Shown in pieces: positions 6,123-9,166 of a DNA stretch of 9,166 bases (position 1 is its first letter; the number at the start of each line of letters is the position of its first letter). The notes beneath the pieces are model-generated. The model had not been told where the DNA came from and searched no databases. It was given only the letters and a program-made list of their open reading frames with translations. The position numbers were made by a program, and so were the translations under genes. This stretch comes from Acetobacteraceae bacterium (lineage in GTDB: Bacteria; Pseudomonadota; Alphaproteobacteria; Acetobacterales; Acetobacteraceae), in assembly GCA_003133265.1 (NCBI GenBank), contig PKWQ01000103.1:1-9166 (forward strand), read 5' to 3'.

Positions 6123-6887
6123 TTAATTGTCGCGGGTGTGATCGGCGCGCGGTTGCCAGACCAGCAGGCGTTTTTCGGCGATGCCGACGATGCCGTCCAG
6201 AACCAGCGCGCAGGCGGTGAGCACGACGATGCCGGCGAAGACGGTATCGACATCGAACATGCCTTCGGCCTGCAGGATCAGGTAGCCGATGCCACGGGCG
6301 CTGCCGAGATACTCGGCGATGACGGCGCCAACGAAGGCCATGCCGACGGAGACATGCAGCGAGCTGAACACCCAGGACAGCGCGGCGGGCAGGTAGACGT
6401 GGCGCAGCAACTGCCCGCGCGTGGCGCCCAGCATGCGTACGCCGTTCAGCACGGTGGGCGAAACCTCGCGCACGCCTTGCAGCACGTTGAAGAACACGAT
6501 GAAGAACACCAGCGTGAAGCCGAGCGCGACCTTGCTGGTCATGCCGAGGCCGAACCACATGCCGAAGATCGGCGCCAGGATCACCCGTGGCATGGCGTTC
6601 GCCGCCTTGATGAACGGGTCGAGCAAGGCGGCGGTATGGGTGGACAGGCCGAGCCACAGGCCGGCCGCGACGCCGAGCACGGTGCCGAGGGTGAAGGCCA
6701 TCAGCGTCTCGGCGATGGTCACCGCCAGATGCTGCCAGATTTCGCCGCTCACGAACCACTGGACGATGACGGCCAGGATGCGCTCGGGACGGCCGAAGAA
6801 CAGCGGGTGCAGCACGCCGGTCACGGTGCCGATCTGCCAGAGCGCGAGCAGCAGGATGCCGATCAGCAGGCGGCCAAGCGTGATCAT
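6123..6887 (-). CDS. ABC importer permease, SsuC/TauC type
   Basis: This is the inner-membrane channel of the importer, with about six hydrophobic helices in 254 residues, a normal length for the family. The cytoplasmic coupling (EAA) loop is seen as MLGATRGQLLRHVYLPAAL (152-170), with the conserved G and the final LP that contact the ATPase. Helices lie roughly at 7-25, 60-80, 104-113, 118-136, 176-192 and 214-235. AFVGAVIAEYLGSARGIGYLI (184-204) is typical of the nitrate/taurine/sulfonate permeases. The ATG at 6887-6885 overlaps the ATPase stop by four bases (ATGA), pointing to translational coupling. The same frame is open much further upstream (to 7412), but that part is the ATPase gene read out of frame. 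Substrate unknown. Confidence 0.92.
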   Translation of the reverse strand: MITLGRLLIGILLLALWQIGTVTGVLHPLFFGRPERILAVIVQWFVSGEIWQHLAVTIAETLMAFTLGTVLGVAAGLWLGLSTHTAALLDPFIKAANAMPRVILAPIFGMWFGLGMTSKVALGFTLVFFIVFFNVLQGVREVSPTVLNGVRMLGATRGQLLRHVYLPAALSWVFSSLHVSVGMAFVGAVIAEYLGSARGIGYLILQAEGMFDVDTVFAGIVVLTACALVLDGIVGIAEKRLLVWQPRADHTRDN

Positions 6888-7684
6888 GCCGCCGCCCCCT
6901 GCTTGTAGGCCTTGAGGACTTCCTCGCGCATCACCGCCCAGATGCGCTCCTGCAATTGCAGGAAATGCGGCGTCATGCGGATTTCCGCGACATCGCGCGG
7001 GCGCGGCAGGTCGATCGTGAACTCCGCGATCGGCCTGGTGGCCGGGCCGGCGGAGAGGATCACCACCCGGTCCGACAGGCTGATCGCCTCCTCCAGATCG
7101 TGCGTGATGAACAGCACGGATTTGCGGCTGCCCTGCCACAGGGCAAGCAACTCGTTCTCCATCAGCTGACGGGTCTGCACGTCGAGCGCGGAGAATGGCT
7201 CGTCCATCAGCAGGATCGGCGGGTCGATCACCAGGGTCTGGGCGAGTTGGGCCCGCTTCTTCATGCCGCCGGACATCTGGTGCGGGTATTTCTGCCCATG
7301 CCCGGCGAGGCCGACGCGGACGAGCCATTCCTCGGCGCGCTGGCGGGCCAATGCGCGCGGCACGCCGGCGAATTCCGGGCCGGCGGCGATGTTGTCGAGC
7401 GCGCTGCGCCACGGCATCAGGCTGTCGGCCTGAAACAGATAGCCGGCGCGGTGGTTGATGCCGCGCAACGGCTCGCCGAACACCCGCACGGCGCCGGAGC
7501 TGGGCGAGAGCAGCCCGGCGGCGAGGTTGAGCAGGGTGGATTTGCCGCAGCCGGTGGGCCCGACCACGGACAGGAATTCGCCCTCTCCAACAGAGAGCGT
7601 CGCACCGCCCACGGCGGTGTAGGCGCCACCATGCGCATCACGGAAGACGACGCCGACGTCGTCGAAGGCCAGAACTTCTGTCAT
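6884..7684 (-). CDS. ABC importer ATP-binding protein, SsuB/TauB type
   Basis: This is the cytoplasmic ATPase that drives the importer. The 266-residue protein has Walker A GPTGCGKST (42-50), Q-loop LFQADSLMPW (83-92, Q85), signature MSGGMKKRAQLA (137-148), Walker B with D-loop ILLMDEPFSALD (157-168) and the H-loop THDLEEA (194-200, H195). LMPWRSALDNI after the Q-loop is typical of nitrate/sulfonate/taurine ATPases. The signature ends in KKRAQ where RQRVA is commoner, a conservative change. It is the first gene of the operon and lies 91 bp downstream of cysK on the same strand. No good ribosome site precedes the ATG: the nearest purine run, TGAGG, is 14 nt away. The transcript could therefore start very close to the ATG. 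Confidence 0.93.
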   Translation of the reverse strand: MTEVLAFDDVGVVFRDAHGGAYTAVGGATLSVGEGEFLSVVGPTGCGKSTLLNLAAGLLSPSSGAVRVFGEPLRGINHRAGYLFQADSLMPWRSALDNIAAGPEFAGVPRALARQRAEEWLVRVGLAGHGQKYPHQMSGGMKKRAQLAQTLVIDPPILLMDEPFSALDVQTRQLMENELLALWQGSRKSVLFITHDLEEAISLSDRVVILSAGPATRPIAEFTIDLPRPRDVAEIRMTPHFLQLQERIWAVMREEVLKAYKQGAAA

Positions 7685-7692
7685 CGGCGAGA

Positions 7693-7722
7693 CGTATGCC
7701 TCACAAGGCGGCGGTCTGTCAC
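7693..7722 (-). promoter_or_regulatory. Possible promoter of the ABC importer operon
   Basis: On the minus strand GTGACA (7722-7717) matches the -35 consensus at 5/6. It is followed after 18 bp by CATACG (7698-7693), a weak -10 at 3/6. Only 8 nt separate this -10 from the ATPase ATG, so a transcript made here would be nearly or fully leaderless, in line with the missing ribosome site. Weak evidence; read-through from cysK is the alternative. Confidence 0.25.
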
Positions 7723-7732
7723 GCCGGCCTTG
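7704..7732 (-). other. Imperfect hairpin between cysK and the importer operon
   Basis: CAAGGCGGCG (7704-7713) pairs with CGCCGGCCTTG (7722-7732), giving ten base pairs with one bulged C and an 8-nt loop. It has no T tract on either strand. It overlaps the possible importer promoter, so it may be a regulatory or processing structure, or a chance GC-rich inverted repeat. Confidence 0.4.
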
Positions 7733-7741
7733 CAGCGCAGC

Positions 7742-7764
7742 GGGCCGGGCGCGTGGCCCGGCCC
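7742..7764 (-). terminator. GC-rich perfect hairpin downstream of cysK, possible weak terminator
   Basis: GGGCCGGGC (7742-7750) and GCCCGGCCC (7756-7764) form a perfect 9-bp all-GC stem with a 5-nt loop, 11 bp past the cysK stop. The position suits a cysK 3'-end structure. No T run follows on the minus strand, so it is not a canonical intrinsic terminator. It may stabilise the cysK mRNA end or pause polymerase. Confidence 0.4.
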
Positions 7765-7775
7765 TGGGTAGGAAG

Positions 7776-8747
7776 TTACAGCCCCTCGAACAGCACGGTG
7801 GAGATGTAGCGCTCGGCGAAGTCGGGGATGATCGTTACGATCAGCTTGCCCGCCATTTCCGGCCGCTTGGCCAGTTTCAGCGTCGCGGCCAGCGCCGCAC
7901 CGGACGAGATGCCGGCCGGGATGCCCTCGCTGCGGGCCAGCCGCCGCGCGGTGGCGATGGCGTCCGCATTGGAAACCTGCAGCACCTCGTCATAGCTGTG
8001 CGTGTCCAGGATATCCGGAACGATGCCGGCGCCGATGCCCTGGATCGGATGTGGCGAGTGCTTCCCGCCCGACAGCACGGGGCTGGCTTCCGGCTCCACG
8101 GCGAACAGCTTCAGGCCGGGCCGGCGTGGCTTCAGCGCATGCGACAATCCGGTGATGGTGCCGCCAGTGCCGACGCCGGAGACGATCGCGTCCACCAGAC
8201 CCGCGGTGTCGTACCAGATCTCTTCGGCCGTCGTCTTTTCATGGATGACCGGGTTGGCGGGGTTGGCGAACTGGTTGGCGAGCACCGAGCCCGGGATTTC
8301 CTTCAGCAACTCCTTCGCCCGGTTGGTCGCCCCGGTGATCCCGAGCGCCCGCGGCGTCAGTTCCAGCTTCGCGCCGAGATAGGCCAGCATCTTCTGCCGC
8401 TCGACCGACATGCTGTCCGGCATGGTCAGGATCAGCTGGTAGCCGCGCGCGGCGCACATGAAGGCAAGGCCGATGCCGGTGTTGCCGGAGGTCGATTCGA
8501 TGATCGTCGCACCCGGCCCGATCTGGCCTCGCTCTTCCATATCCAGGATCATGTTGACCCCGATGCGGTCCTTGACGCTGGCGATCGGGTTGAAGAATTC
8601 CAGCTTCAGGCAGATGTCGGCCTTGATGCCTTCCTCGGCGACGATCTTCGGGATGCGTACCAGCGGCGTGTTGCCGATCGTCTCGGCGATGCTGTCATAG
8701 ATGCGCCCGCGCAGCGGACGGTCGAACACGATCGGCTTGTTGGTCAT
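7776..8747 (-). CDS. cysK: Cysteine synthase A (O-acetylserine sulfhydrylase)
   Basis: CysK makes L-cysteine from O-acetylserine and sulfide, using pyridoxal phosphate (PLP), in the cytoplasm. The 323-residue protein has the fold's landmarks: IGNTPLVRI (24-32), NPIASVKDR (53-61) with PLP lysine K59, the substrate loop TSGNTG (86-91), the phosphate loop GTGGT (193-197), IQGIGAG (235-241) and SSG (281-283) contacting the PLP nitrogen. The end, PDFAERYISTVLFEGL, is of the CysK type, and no CBS domains are present, against cystathionine beta-synthase. The ATG at 8747-8745 has AGGGA 8 nt upstream. An in-frame ATG at 8819 would add 24 residues without family likeness, across the probable promoter. 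It lies 122 bp downstream of smc on the same strand. Confidence 0.96.
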   Translation of the reverse strand: MTNKPIVFDRPLRGRIYDSIAETIGNTPLVRIPKIVAEEGIKADICLKLEFFNPIASVKDRIGVNMILDMEERGQIGPGATIIESTSGNTGIGLAFMCAARGYQLILTMPDSMSVERQKMLAYLGAKLELTPRALGITGATNRAKELLKEIPGSVLANQFANPANPVIHEKTTAEEIWYDTAGLVDAIVSGVGTGGTITGLSHALKPRRPGLKLFAVEPEASPVLSGGKHSPHPIQGIGAGIVPDILDTHSYDEVLQVSNADAIATARRLARSEGIPAGISSGAALAATLKLAKRPEMAGKLIVTIIPDFAERYISTVLFEGL

Positions 8748-8783
8748 GGAAGAAGTCCCTGTCCTGGGTGTGTTTCTTCCCGG

Positions 8784-8812
8784 AACATGCGACTTTTTGC
8801 GTGGAACGCCAA
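8784..8812 (-). promoter_or_regulatory. Candidate cysK promoter
   Basis: On the minus strand TTGGCG (8812-8807) and CATGTT (8789-8784) are 17 bp apart, 36 bp before the cysK ATG, and would start transcription near 8777. Each hexamer matches the consensus at only 3/6, so this rests mainly on spacing and position. Confidence 0.3.
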
Positions 8813-8826
8813 TATCCAACGCGCCG

Positions 8827-8843
8827 GGAGAATATCTTTCTCC
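8827..8843. promoter_or_regulatory. 17-bp dyad upstream of cysK, possible operator
   Basis: GGAGAA (8827-8832) and TTCTCC (8838-8843) form a perfect 6-bp inverted repeat around an AT-rich 5-bp centre, TATCT. It sits in the 122-bp gap between smc and cysK, 15 bp upstream of the candidate -35 box. The shape and spacing suit a dimeric regulator, but I do not recognise the motif as belonging to a known cysteine regulator. Confidence 0.35.
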
Positions 8844-8869
8844 ATTTCTGGCCGGCGGTGAAAAATGAC

Positions 8870-9166
8870 CTATTCGGCCGCGATGCGCTGTGGTTCGATC
8901 ATCCCGGCGGCGACCTGCAGATCGACCGACAGCAGCCGCGACACGCCGCGTTCCTGCATCGTCACGCCGTAGAGCCGGTCCATCCGCGCCATGGTCATCG
9001 GGTGATGCGTCACCACCAGGAAGCGGGTGGCGGTTTCGCGCACCATGTCTTCCAGCAGCGTGCAGAACCGGTCCACGTTGGCATCGTCCAGCGGCGCGTC
9101 CACCTCGTCGAGAATGCAGAATGGGCTGGGCTGATACTGGAAGATGCCGACCAGCAGCGCCAGCGC
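8870..9166 (-). CDS. smc: Chromosome segregation protein SMC, C-terminal ATPase end (partial)
   Basis: These are the last 98 residues of an SMC protein; the frame is open to the window edge, so the N-terminal half, coiled coils and hinge lie outside. SMC dimers compact and separate chromosomes. Numbering from the first residue seen, the Walker B and D-loop run FCILDEVDAPLDDANV (about 16-31) carries the DEVDAPLD hallmark of SMC heads. VVTHHPMTMARMDRLYGVTM (about 50-69) holds the H-loop-like HH and the family's characteristic tail. Only a few residues follow the ATPase fold, as is normal. RecN and RecF are less likely because of the VDAPLDDANV and MARMDRLYGVTM wording. The gene ends in TAG at 8872-8870, with cysK downstream on the same strand. 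Confidence 0.92.
   Translation of the reverse strand, partial: ALALLVGIFQYQPSPFCILDEVDAPLDDANVDRFCTLLEDMVRETATRFLVVTHHPMTMARMDRLYGVTMQERGVSRLLSVDLQVAAGMIEPQRIAAE

Noticed and set aside
5246..6908. Long plus-strand frames opposite the binding-protein and permease genes
   Set aside because: The minus-strand genes carry clear family motifs; these frames have shadow-like composition and no motifs.
6888..7412. Upstream extension of the permease frame
   Set aside because: It is the ATPase gene read out of frame, R and P-rich; the ATG at 6887 overlaps the ATPase stop as ATGA and starts a normal-length permease.
8748..8819. N-terminal extension of CysK from an upstream ATG
   Set aside because: The 24 extra residues are basic and unlike the family, and they cross the promoter-like region; the ATG at 8747 has a good ribosome site.
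7998..8861. 287-codon plus-strand frame opposite cysK
   Set aside because: Antisense to a complete cysteine synthase gene; no domain or ribosome site is seen.

Overview
The window is GC-rich and tightly packed, and it looks like a chromosomal housekeeping segment of an alphaproteobacterium. The petA-petB-petC order with unfused cytochrome b and c1 genes, the aerobic HemF, the 5'-methylthioadenosine phosphorylase after petC and the Smc tail all resemble Rhodospirillales, perhaps Acetobacteraceae. That placement comes from protein resemblance read by eye, not from a search.

Layout. Positions 1-342 (+) hold the 3' end of an ABC exporter. hemF (365-1258, -) converges on it. A 156-bp divergent region then separates hemF from the petABC operon (1415-4120, +), which encodes the cytochrome bc1 complex and ends at a strong intrinsic terminator (4152-4190). 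mtnP (4227-5105, +) follows. On the minus strand is a three-gene importer, read ATPase (7684-6884), permease (6887-6123), then substrate-binding protein (6103-5120). Upstream of it on the same strand are cysK (8747-7776) and the 3' end of smc (8870 to the window edge).

How the genes fit together. HemF makes a heme precursor and sits back to back with petABC, whose products carry hemes b and c, so the shared region could match heme supply to respiratory-chain assembly. MtnP recycles the thioether by-product of polyamine synthesis and CysK makes cysteine. The importer between them belongs to the nitrate/sulfonate/taurine/thiamine-precursor class, so a sulfur-related substrate is possible but unproven. 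The window has no mobile element, tRNA, rRNA, CRISPR array or defence gene that I can see, and no stretch of more than 300 bases without a gene.

No undescribed multi-gene system is evident. The most unusual feature is an in-frame 18-bp tandem repeat (four copies of R-S-[IV]-F-T-G) in the signal peptide of cytochrome c1. Smaller oddities are a 15-bp tandem duplication that doubles the ABC exporter's stop codon, a Lys-Arg version of the twin-arginine motif in the Rieske protein, a perfect hairpin in the petA leader, and inverted repeats beside cysK.
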